From Porphyromonas somerae DSM 23386 (GTDB lineage: Bacteria; Bacteroidota; Bacteroidia; Bacteroidales; Porphyromonadaceae): a stretch of DNA of 48,027 nucleotides. The notes under the pieces are model-generated. The model did not search any database. It saw only the letters and a program-made list of their open reading frames with translations, and was not told where the DNA came from. Below, in pieces: positions 8,356-15,647 of this stretch (position 1 is its first letter; each line of letters starts with the position of its first letter). The DNA lies in assembly GCF_000372405.1 (NCBI RefSeq), contig NZ_AQVC01000016.1, positions 1 through 48,027 on the forward strand, read 5' to 3'. The translations under genes were made by a program, and so were the position numbers.

Positions 8356-9702
8356 ATGAAGTGCAATTTACTTGTTTTGGGTGCTGGAGAGAGTGGCGTG
8401 AGTGCTGCCCTTTTGGCACAAGAAAAGGGGTATCGACCCTTTGTGTCGGACTCAGGTACCATTCGCCCAGAGATGAAAGCAGTGCTGACAAAGGCGGCAG
8501 TGCCCTATGAGGAGGGCGGGCATCAACTCCCCTATCTGCAGGATACAGAAGATGTGATTAAGAGCCCTGGTATTCCCGATAGTGCTGAGGTGGTTCGCCG
8601 TTGTGAGGCACTTGGGTTACCGATCCTCTCGGAGATTGAGTTTGCTGCTCGTTACACTACGCCCAAGCAGTTAATCTCTATCACTGGTAGTAATGGCAAA
8701 ACCACCACTACTACGCTGATTGACCTTGCCCTACGTGCTGCAGGAGTGCAGAGTGTAGCGTGTGGCAATATCGGAGATTCCTTGGCTCGGGAGGTGATGG
8801 AGGGGGGTGCCGACGTTTATACTATGGAGCTGAGTAGCTTTCAGCTAGATCATATGTACCGCACCCATAGCCATATTGCCCTTTTACTTAATATCACACC
8901 CGACCACCTCGATAGGTACGACCACCAATTGATCAATTATGCTCGTGCCAAGTGGAGAGTGTTTCAAAATCAAGGAGCAGGTGACTATGCCATCATCAAT
9001 GCAGATGACCCGCATATTGCAGAGCTTCAACAAGAGGCGCCTTTGCAGGCAGAGTTTGTCAAGACCTTTTCTACTCGCAATCCCAAGGCCTCTGCCTACT
9101 TTGATGGCCAATTGATTCGCTTCGAGGGGGGTGTCACTTACGACTACACCCAGTTCCTCCTCAAGGGCCAGCACAATGCCGAGAATATTATGGCGGTGGG
9201 GCTAGCACTTCAGGCATATGGCGTGGATATTGATCGGCAAGAGGTGAGGAAATGCCTATCCACTTTCGGAGGTGTTCGCCACCGCACTCAGCTGGTCGGT
9301 ACGTGGCATGGAGTTACCTTTATCAATGACTCCAAAGGTACCAACCTCGATGCTACAGCCCACGCTCTTGGTGCGATGCCCGATGCCAAGACGGTGCTGC
9401 TGCTCGGAGGTACCGATAAGGGTAACGACTATTCGCTTATTTTCGACCTGGTAAAGTCAAAGGCGAAGGCACTTATTTTCCTTACCCTAGATACCGATAA
9501 ACTGCATCGTAGTTTTGATTGCCTCGGACTTCCCACCACCGTGGCACATAGTATGGCAGAGGCTTTTGAGCAGATAACAACACTGGATTTATCTGAGGGC
9601 GATGTGGTCTTGCTCTCTCCTGCATGTGCCAGTTTTGACCTGTTCAAGAACTATGAAGATCGAGGCGATCAATTTATTGATGCCTTTGAAGCTTTATCAT
9701 AA
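8356..9702 (+). CDS. murD: UDP-MurNAc-L-alanine:D-glutamate ligase
   Basis: MurD adds D-glutamate to UDP-MurNAc-L-Ala. The 448-residue protein starts with a nucleotide-binding GAGESGVSAA segment, has the Mur ligase P-loop G-S-N-G-K115-T-T followed by TTT, the central motif NITPDHLDRYD, and the C-terminal signature LLSPACASFDLFKNYEDRG. It is the last gene of the wall block. The expected ftsW does not follow; the next gene is a small winged-helix protein with its own promoter. Confidence 0.97.
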   Translation: MKCNLLVLGAGESGVSAALLAQEKGYRPFVSDSGTIRPEMKAVLTKAAVPYEEGGHQLPYLQDTEDVIKSPGIPDSAEVVRRCEALGLPILSEIEFAARYTTPKQLISITGSNGKTTTTTLIDLALRAAGVQSVACGNIGDSLAREVMEGGADVYTMELSSFQLDHMYRTHSHIALLLNITPDHLDRYDHQLINYARAKWRVFQNQGAGDYAIINADDPHIAELQQEAPLQAEFVKTFSTRNPKASAYFDGQLIRFEGGVTYDYTQFLLKGQHNAENIMAVGLALQAYGVDIDRQEVRKCLSTFGGVRHRTQLVGTWHGVTFINDSKGTNLDATAHALGAMPDAKTVLLLGGTDKGNDYSLIFDLVKSKAKALIFLTLDTDKLHRSFDCLGLPTTVAHSMAEAFEQITTLDLSEGDVVLLSPACASFDLFKNYEDRGDQFIDAFEALS

Positions 9703-9715
9703 TGGCACCCTTTAT

Positions 9716-9746
9716 TTTGCTATTTTGCTGATAATAGGTACATTTG
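9716..9746 (+). promoter_or_regulatory. Promoter for the winged-helix gene
   Basis: TTTG at 9716-9719, a 19-bp spacer and TACATTTG at 9739-9746 form a full Bacteroidetes-type promoter just after the murD stop. It shows that the downstream gene is not simply the end of the wall operon. Confidence 0.7.
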
Positions 9747-9790
9747 CAACGAAAGAGGTAGGTAATTAATGCTAACTTATAGGAGGAAAG

Positions 9791-9997
9791 ATGATGATTG
9801 AACAGATTGGAACCAATGCAGGGCTCGTATGGCATGCCCTGAGTGATAGTAAGAAGCCATTGACCGTAAAGGAGATCCAAAAGAAAGCTGGTATACGTAC
9901 CCAAGATGAAGTGCGCTTTGCACTCGGGTGGCTAGCCAAGGAGGATAAGGTAACCTTTGATGGTTGCGATAAAGATTGCAAAATCTCTCTCCGCTAG
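9791..9997 (+). CDS. Small winged helix-turn-helix protein (DUF2582-like)
   Basis: The 68-residue protein (or 67 if translation starts at the second ATG, 9794) resembles the PF10771/DUF2582 winged-helix family: an initial helix IGTNAGLVWHALSDS, a recognition-like segment LTVKEIQKKAGIRTQDEVRFALGWL and a beta wing KVTFDG. Members are small predicted DNA-binding proteins of unknown target. A strong ribosome binding site, AGGAGG, lies at 9781-9786. It has its own promoter and a strong terminator, so it is monocistronic and probably well expressed. Confidence 0.75.
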   Translation: MMIEQIGTNAGLVWHALSDSKKPLTVKEIQKKAGIRTQDEVRFALGWLAKEDKVTFDGCDKDCKISLR

Positions 9998-10022
9998 GCT
10001 TTAGAAGTTTACTGGATATAGT

Positions 10023-10080
10023 GAGAGCCGATACTAGGCACCCTCTTCATTAGGGTACCTAGTATCGGCTCTCTGTTTTT
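10023..10080 (+). terminator. Strong intrinsic terminator
   Basis: The arms GAGAGCCGATACTAGG and CCTAGTATCGGCTCTC pair perfectly, with an inner ACCCT/AGGGT extension, and are followed by GTTTTT. It ends the winged-helix transcript. Confidence 0.9.
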
Positions 10081-10129
10081 ACTCAAAGGGGCAAAAAACA
10101 CTCACGTGCAAGAGACCCGAGAGTGAATT

Positions 10130-10336
10130 GAGACTGTTGCACGAAGTGCCATTCTCGCACATTTGACGCAAATGTGCTGAGACTTTGAACGGAGGATGAT
10201 ATGCAAGGCCTGAGGATGAGGGCAAGGTGCACGCAGGGCACCAAGGCCCTAACGGGCTGAAGGGAGCGTACTAACGTACGTGACCGAAGCCGAATTCCGA
10301 AAGCAACGTAGCAGATCGCCTTCGTGCAACATTCTC
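10130..10336 (+). mobile_element. MITE-like repeat, copy A (long form)
   Basis: The 207-bp unit starts GAGACTGTTGCACGAAG and ends CTTCGTGCAACATTCTC, terminal inverted repeats of 17 bp with one mismatch. It is flanked by a perfect 5-bp direct repeat GAATT (10125-10129 and 10337-10341), the signature of a transposition target duplication. Inside are several hairpins, notably GCACATTTG/CAAATGTGC near 10157, GGTGC/GCACC near 10230 and AGCCC-type pairing near 10245. No protein is encoded; reading frames across it are repeat-derived. The strand given is arbitrary and sets the reference orientation for the other copies. Confidence 0.85.
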
Positions 10337-10418
10337 GAATTGCGAAAGTATCGGAGTCAGCTAGTCTTTGTGCAATGAGAAATGGGAGTGAAACTGCGAT
10401 CGCAGCTTGATGAAAGTT

Positions 10419-10503
10419 GAGTTGCAACTAAGCGTTTGCTTAGTTGCAACTCGTCATTTGCTTAGTTGCAACTCGTCATTTGCTTAGTTGCAACTCAGTT
10501 TTT
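10419..10503. repeat. 22-bp tandem array 1 (GTTGCAAC type) ending in a T tract
   Basis: Three head-to-tail 22-bp units begin at 10438, 10460 and 10482, each starting GCTTAGTTGCAACTC. They are preceded by one unit in inverse orientation (GAGTTGCAACTAAG, 10419-10432), which can pair with any of the three. The last unit runs into CAGTTTTT. The layout can form alternative hairpins ending in a T run, so it may act as a terminator between the winged-helix gene and tRNA-Asp, which converge here. Confidence 0.8.
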
Positions 10504-10571
10504 GCCCCTATAATAAGACAAAAAGAAAAAGGTGCTAAAGCGTTGAGATCAACACTTTAACACCTAATCTG

Positions 10572-10645
10572 CGGTATGGACGGGACTCGAACCCGCGACC
10601 CCCTGCGTGACAGGCAGGTATTCTAACCAGCTGAACTACCACACC
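10572..10645 (-). tRNA. tRNA-Asp (GTC)
   Basis: On the minus strand the acceptor stem GGTGTGG pairs with CCATACC, with G-U pairing allowed. The anticodon stem CCTGC/GCAGG encloses anticodon GTC, and the T arm GCGGGTTCGAGTCCCGT is canonical. The discriminator base is G and CCA is not encoded. Confidence 0.95.
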
Positions 10646-10742
10646 GTGCTTTAGCCGTTGTTGTTATGGCTTTGCTCGGCAAAGATAGCAAGGATTTTTC
10701 AATCCACCAAATATTGCCACGAAAAAGTTTTTATTTTGTCGC

Positions 10743-11822
10743 CTAATCCCACCAGCAGTACCAGATATGCGACTTGTGTAGGTGCGATGCTAGGGAGGGT
10801 AGATTGGTCTCTACAGTGTCTTGGGCGTAGGCAAATACATTCTTGGCTAGGGAGGTAGTGTCTCCCATAGGGGGGTAGGGGGTGTAGTACAGAACGGAGT
10901 CACTAGCGATCTTAATTACCACTGCTCCATACGATTCGTACCAATATCGGGCAATCTGAGCATGTTCCTCTGCCGTGGGGCATTCGTTCCAACCGCCATA
11001 AGAAAGATAAGTAAATACCTGCCAAGGCTCTTTTATCGGCATCTCTACTAAGATTGGTGTGCTGAGAAAAGTGAATTCTTTTGGGCAATCAGATTCAAAT
11101 ACCTCGCCATTTACCAGTTCTTTCCACGCATTAGCGCCCTCCTCCCCATTCGTCAGGTAGCTCTTTTTGAGCTCCTCAAACCTGCGCTGGAGTATCTGTT
11201 GCCCATTATTTTCAGTGGAGTTGAGTAGTTTCGCCCGCCACTGCTGGAGCTTCACCTCGTCGTACCACTCAGAGAGCTCATCCAGGTAGTCAAAGAAGTC
11301 ACCATATATCGACTCCAGTAGCACTGGGTAGTAGCCACTCACTTTCCAATTTTTGTATTTCTCCAGCCAAAGGTTCTTAACCTCCTCTTCAGTTAAATTA
11401 AGGTCCAGCTGAGATACCTTGCAATCCTTAAGAAGTGTCTTGATCCTCTCAAAAAACTTCTCTTGCGATTCCTGTTCAACAGCATAGTCCGTTTGATTTT
11501 TTCGTGCGATCTTTAAACCTTTCGCAGAGGTATAGTAATTCCATCCTGCTAGAGCAAAGAAAACTAGCGTGGAGTAGATCTGCTGGTGATTCATTAGCCG
11601 TAAGATGATGAGCAACATAACTAATATCGTGATTATGCCCCAAACGATCATCTGTCTAAGCAGAATACGGCTTGCCGTTTCCCAATCATTGGCTTTGATG
11701 CTCTCCTGAAGCTTTTGCCCCAGTTGATTAGAGGCCTTCTTTTTGCGTTGGTGGAGAAAGGAGACGACGAATATAACCACTGCTGCTATCGCAACAAACA
11801 GGAAAAGTTGAGTCTGATCCAT
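10743..11822 (-). CDS. Membrane protein with C-terminal DUF4253 domain
   Basis: The 359-residue protein has an N-terminal membrane helix (about 5-23), basic residues, a second membrane hairpin (about 58-95), a long charged helical middle region and a C-terminal domain (about 255-359) matching DUF4253. The domain shows PWQVFTYLSYGGWNECPTAE, then YWYESYGAVVIKI and a terminal WYCWWD. DUF4253 has no settled function. A TACCTTTG -7-like box lies on the minus strand at 11855-11848. The gene is monocistronic and diverges from the rSAM/lipoprotein operon. Confidence 0.8.
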   Translation of the reverse strand: MDQTQLFLFVAIAAVVIFVVSFLHQRKKKASNQLGQKLQESIKANDWETASRILLRQMIVWGIITILVMLLIILRLMNHQQIYSTLVFFALAGWNYYTSAKGLKIARKNQTDYAVEQESQEKFFERIKTLLKDCKVSQLDLNLTEEEVKNLWLEKYKNWKVSGYYPVLLESIYGDFFDYLDELSEWYDEVKLQQWRAKLLNSTENNGQQILQRRFEELKKSYLTNGEEGANAWKELVNGEVFESDCPKEFTFLSTPILVEMPIKEPWQVFTYLSYGGWNECPTAEEHAQIARYWYESYGAVVIKIASDSVLYYTPYPPMGDTTSLAKNVFAYAQDTVETNLPSLASHLHKSHIWYCWWD

Positions 11823-11871
11823 TTCAAATAAATCTATTATGTATTCACAAAGGTAATAAGAGGTTACGATA

Positions 11872-11903
11872 TTTGGTGAAGCGACGAAATATTTCTATCT
11901 TGC
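11872..11903 (+). promoter_or_regulatory. Probable promoter of the rSAM/lipoprotein operon
   Basis: TTTG at 11872-11875, a 20-bp spacer and TATCTTGC at 11896-11903 lie upstream of the ATG at 11941. The -7 box deviates at one consensus position. Confidence 0.4.
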
Positions 11904-11940
11904 TGAAAAATCAAGAGCTACTTAAAGTGGATATTAAGTT

Positions 11941-12384
11941 ATGAAGAAAGTGGTTGTATCATTACGGGCTTTACTCTCTGCTGGAGCCACCGCATTGCTG
12001 GGGGCTTTAGGCTTTTCGAGCTGTGCCGAGAATATCAATAATGGCATGGCAGAGTATGGCACGCCTACCGTACAGTATAAGCTCAAGCTAAAGGTGACCG
12101 ACCAAGCAGATCAGCCTATCCCGGGACTTTCACTTAAAGCTATTGGCCAGAGCAAGACAAGTGATGCGGAAGGAAAAGCATTGATAGAGGGGCGGGATAC
12201 AGGATTTTACAAAGACCACGAAATAGTGGTAGAGGTGAAAGATATCGATGGCGATGCCAATGGTGTTGTGAAGGATGAGGTGAAGCATATCGCCATATCC
12301 AAGAGCGACTTTACCAGTCATCAACCTAAAGGGTGGCTGAATGGCACTGTGGAGAAGGAGATCAATCTAAAAGTGGAGCGATAA
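11941..12384 (+). CDS. Radical SAM-associated lipoprotein, long form
   Basis: The 147-residue lipoprotein has a signal peptide ending LLGALGFSSC (Cys28). Shortly after is MAEYGTPTVQYKLKLKV (Y39-G-T-P42), then a beta-rich domain resembling a carboxypeptidase regulatory-like (Ig-type) fold: DQPIPGLSLKAIG, then TSDAEGKALIEG. This matches the 'radical SAM-associated putative lipoprotein' family (TIGR04134-type) found beside a dedicated radical SAM enzyme in Bacteroidetes. Its stop overlaps the ATG of the next small lipoprotein (TAATG at 12382-12386). The presumed role, a secreted substrate of the rSAM enzyme, is inference; no product is known to me. Confidence 0.8.
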   Translation: MKKVVVSLRALLSAGATALLGALGFSSCAENINNGMAEYGTPTVQYKLKLKVTDQADQPIPGLSLKAIGQSKTSDAEGKALIEGRDTGFYKDHEIVVEVKDIDGDANGVVKDEVKHIAISKSDFTSHQPKGWLNGTVEKEINLKVER

Positions 12385-12641
12385 TGAAAAGAAAGTATCG
12401 CCAAGTGAGGGTAAAGCTGGCCGCAGGCACATTGATACTGCTCGGTGGACTAGGTGTGGCAGGTTGTAAGACTAGCCAAAAAGTAGAGCCCACCCCTAGA
12501 GAGCGGGCGAGGGAGGCGTTGCGGCTCGACTCTATTCCCGACCGTTATCCCGAAGCTGTGGCGATGTATGGCACTCCCTACCGAGAGTTTCAAGAGCAAA
12601 AACAAGTACCTACTCAACCAAAGAAAAAGAAGGATAAGTGA
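12384..12641 (+). CDS. Small second lipoprotein with YGTP motif in rSAM operon
   Basis: This 85-residue lipoprotein starts at ATG 12384, not at the upstream in-frame ATG 12333, which lies inside the previous gene. Its signal ends LLGGLGVAGC with Cys28, the same position as in its neighbour. The mature part is highly charged and contains AMYGTPYREF (Y62-G-T-P65), echoing AEYGTPTVQY in the neighbour. After the motif only a Lys-rich tail remains. It looks like a minimal version of the same substrate family, lacking the Ig-like domain. It is coupled at both ends: TAATG before it and GTGATG around 12638-12643 after it. Confidence 0.75.
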   Translation: MKRKYRQVRVKLAAGTLILLGGLGVAGCKTSQKVEPTPRERAREALRLDSIPDRYPEAVAMYGTPYREFQEQKQVPTQPKKKKDK

Positions 12642-13753
12642 TGTCGCTTCTCTTTCCACAAAAACAACCCTCGCTGGAGCCGACTCTGAAGCAAAGACTT
12701 GCTCTCAATGCCCATCGGGTACTTCGAGACGAGGCGATCAGAGAGCATCAGATGACCACTCTCTTTTGGGAGTGTACTCTGCGGTGCAACCTCCATTGTG
12801 CCCATTGTGGTAGCGATTGTAGAGTAGAGAGTGGGGTGGAGGAGCTGAGTGTGGAGGAGTTTCTCGGGGTGATTGACCGACTTACCCCGCACATTGATCC
12901 GCATAAACTCTTGGTGATATTCACCGGTGGCGAAGCACTGGTGCGTAGAGATATAGAGGAGGCGGGGCTGGCACTCTACCATCGTGGTTATCCGTGGGGG
13001 ATTGTGACGAATGGTATGCTCCTGGACGAGAAGCGACTTGAGAGCCTTCAACGAGCGGGCATTCATACCGCTACGGTGAGTCTGGATGGCTTTGAAGAGG
13101 TGCACAATAAGATGCGGGGGCACCCCCAGAGCTATGCACGAGCTTGGCGTGCTATCCAATTACTTTCCGAGGCAGAGGAGATTGTGTGGGACGTGGTTAC
13201 TTGTGTTCATCCTTTGAATTATGATTCACTCCCTGCCCTACGCCAACAATTGATTGATCAAGGGGTAAAGCGGTGGCGGCTATTCTCCATATTCCCAGTG
13301 GGGCGTGCCGCTGAAAACTCTCAACTACAGCTCTCCGACCGACAGTATTTTGACCTGATGAACTTTATCTGCGAGACCAATGAGCAGGGCAAACTGCTTG
13401 CACAATATGGTTGCGAAGGGTACCTTGGTCGCTTTGAGGGGCGAGTGCGGGAGCAGTTCTATATGTGTCGTGCTGGGGTGAACATTGCCTCGATCCTCTG
13501 CGATGGCTCTATCAGTGCCTGCCCCAGTATCCGTTTCGATCACAAGCAAGGCAACATCCGTCACGACGACCTTTGGGAGGTGTGGCAAAATCGGTTCGAA
13601 CAATACCGCGACCGTAGTTGGGCAAAACGAGGTCCGTGTGCCACCTGTAAAAGCTGGAAGAACTGCCTCGGTAATGGGATGCACCTCCGTGATGATAATG
13701 GCGACCTCTTGGTTTGCCACCTCGACCGCCTCAAGGCTGGTGCCCACCGCTAG
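12641..13753 (+). CDS. Radical SAM/SPASM enzyme of the rSAM/lipoprotein system
   Basis: The 370-residue enzyme carries the radical SAM cluster motif C49-x3-C53-x2-C56 in RCNLHCAHCG, a GGEAL segment near residue 92 and a C-terminal SPASM-type cysteine region (CRAGVNIASILCDGSISACPS, then CATCKSWKNC and a final CH). This fits the TIGR04133 'rSAM/lipoprotein system' family. SPASM enzymes usually modify peptides, so the two lipoproteins just upstream are the likely substrates, but this is inference. I start at ATG 12641, which overlaps the preceding TGA; a GTG at 12638 is also possible. It is the last gene of the operon. Confidence 0.88.
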   Translation: MSLLFPQKQPSLEPTLKQRLALNAHRVLRDEAIREHQMTTLFWECTLRCNLHCAHCGSDCRVESGVEELSVEEFLGVIDRLTPHIDPHKLLVIFTGGEALVRRDIEEAGLALYHRGYPWGIVTNGMLLDEKRLESLQRAGIHTATVSLDGFEEVHNKMRGHPQSYARAWRAIQLLSEAEEIVWDVVTCVHPLNYDSLPALRQQLIDQGVKRWRLFSIFPVGRAAENSQLQLSDRQYFDLMNFICETNEQGKLLAQYGCEGYLGRFEGRVREQFYMCRAGVNIASILCDGSISACPSIRFDHKQGNIRHDDLWEVWQNRFEQYRDRSWAKRGPCATCKSWKNCLGNGMHLRDDNGDLLVCHLDRLKAGAHR

Positions 13754-13845
13754 CAAAGATGTACAATAGTTATTGTGTGGGTCTTGGGCAGCTGCACCAC
13801 AATCATTTATATCTATTAATACTGTAAGTTTTTTATTCATTATTC

Positions 13846-14781
13846 ATGATACCAAGATTTGAAGAGATTTGGATACCGGCACTGAAAGAGCTATCCTCAG
13901 GGGCTGTAGTGAGAGCTAAGGATCTACGAACTCCCTTGGCAAATTTTTTCCAATTAACGGAAGAGGAAATAAATACTATGTATCCGTCTGGAAATGGAGA
14001 AATATTTTCGGATCGCATTTCTTGGGCTTTATCGTATCTTTTTATCGCAGGACTTGTGGAAAAGCCTCAAAGAGGTGATTATAAAATCAGTAAAAATGGC
14101 TTGTCAATGCTTTCTTCATGTGCTGATGATAAGATTAATTCGTATATCAAGGAGACTGTGAATGCGAATACTTCTAAGAAGAGCACTAAAAATAAGAAAG
14201 CAATTAACGCATCTTCCCGAATAGATAATATTGATGAGCATACTCCAGAAGAAGAATTGGCAGACTCCTATAATAGGATAAAGCAGAATGTTCAATCTCA
14301 AATTCTGACTACAATTCTAAGTAAACGACCACAAGAATTTGAAAGATTAGTCGTGGAGTTACTTCAAGCAATGGGTTATGGCGGTGAGGTTAAAAACTCT
14401 GGAGTCGTTACTAAGCTCTCCAACGATGGTGGTATTGATGGTATAATTAAAGAGGATATCTTAGGTTTTAACCACATTTCTATACAAGCAAAGCGATATG
14501 CATTAGATAATAATGTTTGTCGTAATGAGATTCAGAGTTTTGTAGGTGCAGTTGCTGGAACTCCATCAAAAAAAGGAGTCTTTATTACAACCTCTGATTA
14601 TACAAAAGGAGCAATTGGCTATGTAGAAAGTCTCAATGGTTCTCCAACTATTATTCTGATCAATGGGCAACAATTGTCAGAATACATCTACGATTATGGT
14701 TTGGGATTACAGACGGAAAGGGTCCTTAAAGTCATGAAGATGGATATGGACTACTGGGATGCAATGGATAACGCACTTTAA
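13846..14781 (+). CDS. mrr: Mrr-type restriction endonuclease
   Basis: The 311-residue protein has an N-terminal winged-helix region (about 1-90: IPRFEEIWIPALKEL, then LFIAGLVEKPQRGDYKISKNG), a Lys/Asn-rich linker and a C-terminal Mrr catalytic domain. The domain has FERLVVELLQAMGYGG followed by the PD-(D/E)xK-like elements GGIDGII and ISIQAKRY. Mrr enzymes cut modified foreign DNA (type IV restriction). The gene stands alone with no methyltransferase or specificity subunit nearby. It appears clearly more AT-rich than the rSAM operon before it and is followed by decayed repeat and pseudogene DNA, all consistent with horizontal gain. Confidence 0.88.
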   Translation: MIPRFEEIWIPALKELSSGAVVRAKDLRTPLANFFQLTEEEINTMYPSGNGEIFSDRISWALSYLFIAGLVEKPQRGDYKISKNGLSMLSSCADDKINSYIKETVNANTSKKSTKNKKAINASSRIDNIDEHTPEEELADSYNRIKQNVQSQILTTILSKRPQEFERLVVELLQAMGYGGEVKNSGVVTKLSNDGGIDGIIKEDILGFNHISIQAKRYALDNNVCRNEIQSFVGAVAGTPSKKGVFITTSDYTKGAIGYVESLNGSPTIILINGQQLSEYIYDYGLGLQTERVLKVMKMDMDYWDAMDNAL

Positions 14782-14797
14782 CTTTTTATATAAATAA

Positions 14798-14905
14798 GAG
14801 AAGGTTGCACAAAGACAATCGACTTCGTTACTTTTGGTATTTGGTCTCTGTTACTTACGTCAGTATGCTACTTTCGCCTCAGTGGGTCTTGCATCTTGTT
14901 TTTTT
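14798..14905 (-). mobile_element. Decayed, truncated copy of the MITE-like repeat
   Basis: GAGAAGGTTGCACAAAG at 14798-14814 corresponds to the terminal repeat GAGACTGTTGCACGAAG. The following bases track copies B and C in order: GACTTCGTTAC, TTTTGGTATTTGG, ACTTACGTCAGTATGCT and finally TTGCATCTTG. The distal half with the CACATTTG hairpin and right end is missing. It is the oldest-looking member in the window. Orientation is the same as copies B and C. Confidence 0.6.
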
Positions 14906-15169
14906 TATAGTATCGCTTAGTAAGTTGATAGGTTGGGGTGCATTAGTTGGTCTCAGCTATGGATTGACGCATTATGCCTGCTTTCAGTGCAATAGTTTCT
15001 AAAAGGAGGAGCATGGTACAGATATTCCAATGCCAGATCCTTGTGAGTAGATCTTTTGAGATTCGGATTATTTTGAATATATTGCTACAACTGCTTAGCG
15101 TAGGTGCCGAGCAGATATTTACCCTGTGGGGAGGAGTGCAATTAATTATTTATGAGAGAGGAAGAAAGT

Positions 15170-15380
15170 ATGATCCAACAACTTAAGGAGTGGCTGAGAG
15201 AAGGAGATTTTGCGAAAGTGCGAAAGGAGTTGGAGCCTTTGAGGAGTGCCGATATCGCCGATTGTATACTGGAGATGGAGCCGAAAGAGGTGCTGCTGGT
15301 TTTTAGTCTTCTTCCTCACCACAGTAGTAGATACCTGTGCATTATTGATTTACTTCGCACTTGCGAGCCTATTGTTGTAG
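15170..15380 (+). pseudogene. mgtE: mgtE magnesium transporter remnant with internal deletion
   Basis: From ATG 15170 (preceded by GAGAGGAAGAAAG) the first 50 or so residues match the N-domain of MgtE magnesium transporters: LKEWLREGDFAKVRKELEPL, then SADIADCILEMEPKEVLLVF and SLLP. From about 15321, in the frame shifted by one, the DNA encodes TVVDTCALLIYFALASLLL and a stop at 15378-15380, which matches the last membrane helix of MgtE. So the two ends of the gene are present and the middle (over 1 kb in intact family members) is gone, leaving a frameshifted junction near 15315-15321. Reading on in the first frame gives an unrelated tail to 15466. The stretch 14906-15169 upstream holds nothing I can name. 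Confidence 0.7.
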
Positions 15381-15474
15381 CGATTTCTGCATTGAGACTA
15401 TCTAAGTATTCAAGTGGCTATGATAGAGATGGAGGCCTTTACCAGAGAGTGAGGCGGATTTTCTAGCGAAACTA

Positions 15475-15505
15475 TTTGTCTATTTCCATTATTTGTGTAT
15501 CTTTG
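15475..15505 (+). promoter_or_regulatory. Promoter of the tRNA-Leu pair
   Basis: TTTG at 15475-15478, a 19-bp spacer and TATCTTTG at 15498-15505, 33 bp before the first tRNA. This is a full-consensus Bacteroidetes promoter. Confidence 0.8.
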
Positions 15506-15537
15506 CCAACGCAATCCAAGCAATGCTCTCTACAAAT

Positions 15538-15621
15538 GCCCAAGTGGCGGAATTGGTAGACGCGCTAGTTTCAGGTACTAGTGTCAGCAATGACGTGCAG
15601 GTTCGAGTCCTGTCTTGGGCA
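15538..15621 (+). tRNA. tRNA-Leu (CAG)
   Basis: Acceptor arms GCCCAAG and CTTGGGC pair, and the discriminator is A. The anticodon stem CTAGT/ACTAG encloses anticodon CAG. There is a class II variable arm (TGTCAGCAATGACG) and a canonical T arm. CCA is not encoded. Confidence 0.95.
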
Positions 15622-15647
15622 CTAGTGATGATTGCAACGACATACAG

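Noticed and set aside
10083-10427. Minus-strand 114-codon frame across copy A
   Set aside because: It lies almost wholly within the MITE-like repeat, and similar frames recur in every copy, so it is repeat-derived.
10419-10503. Short repeat arrays as CRISPR
   Set aside because: Units are contiguous 22-mers with no unique spacers, and there are no cas genes in the window.
12333-12641. Longer version of the small lipoprotein, starting at 12333
   Set aside because: The extra residues precede a normal lipoprotein signal peptide that starts at ATG 12384.
14805-15186. Two small plus-strand frames between mrr and mgtE
   Set aside because: The first starts in the decayed repeat and the second has no recognisable product, although an AAAGGAGGAGC sequence precedes ATG 15013.
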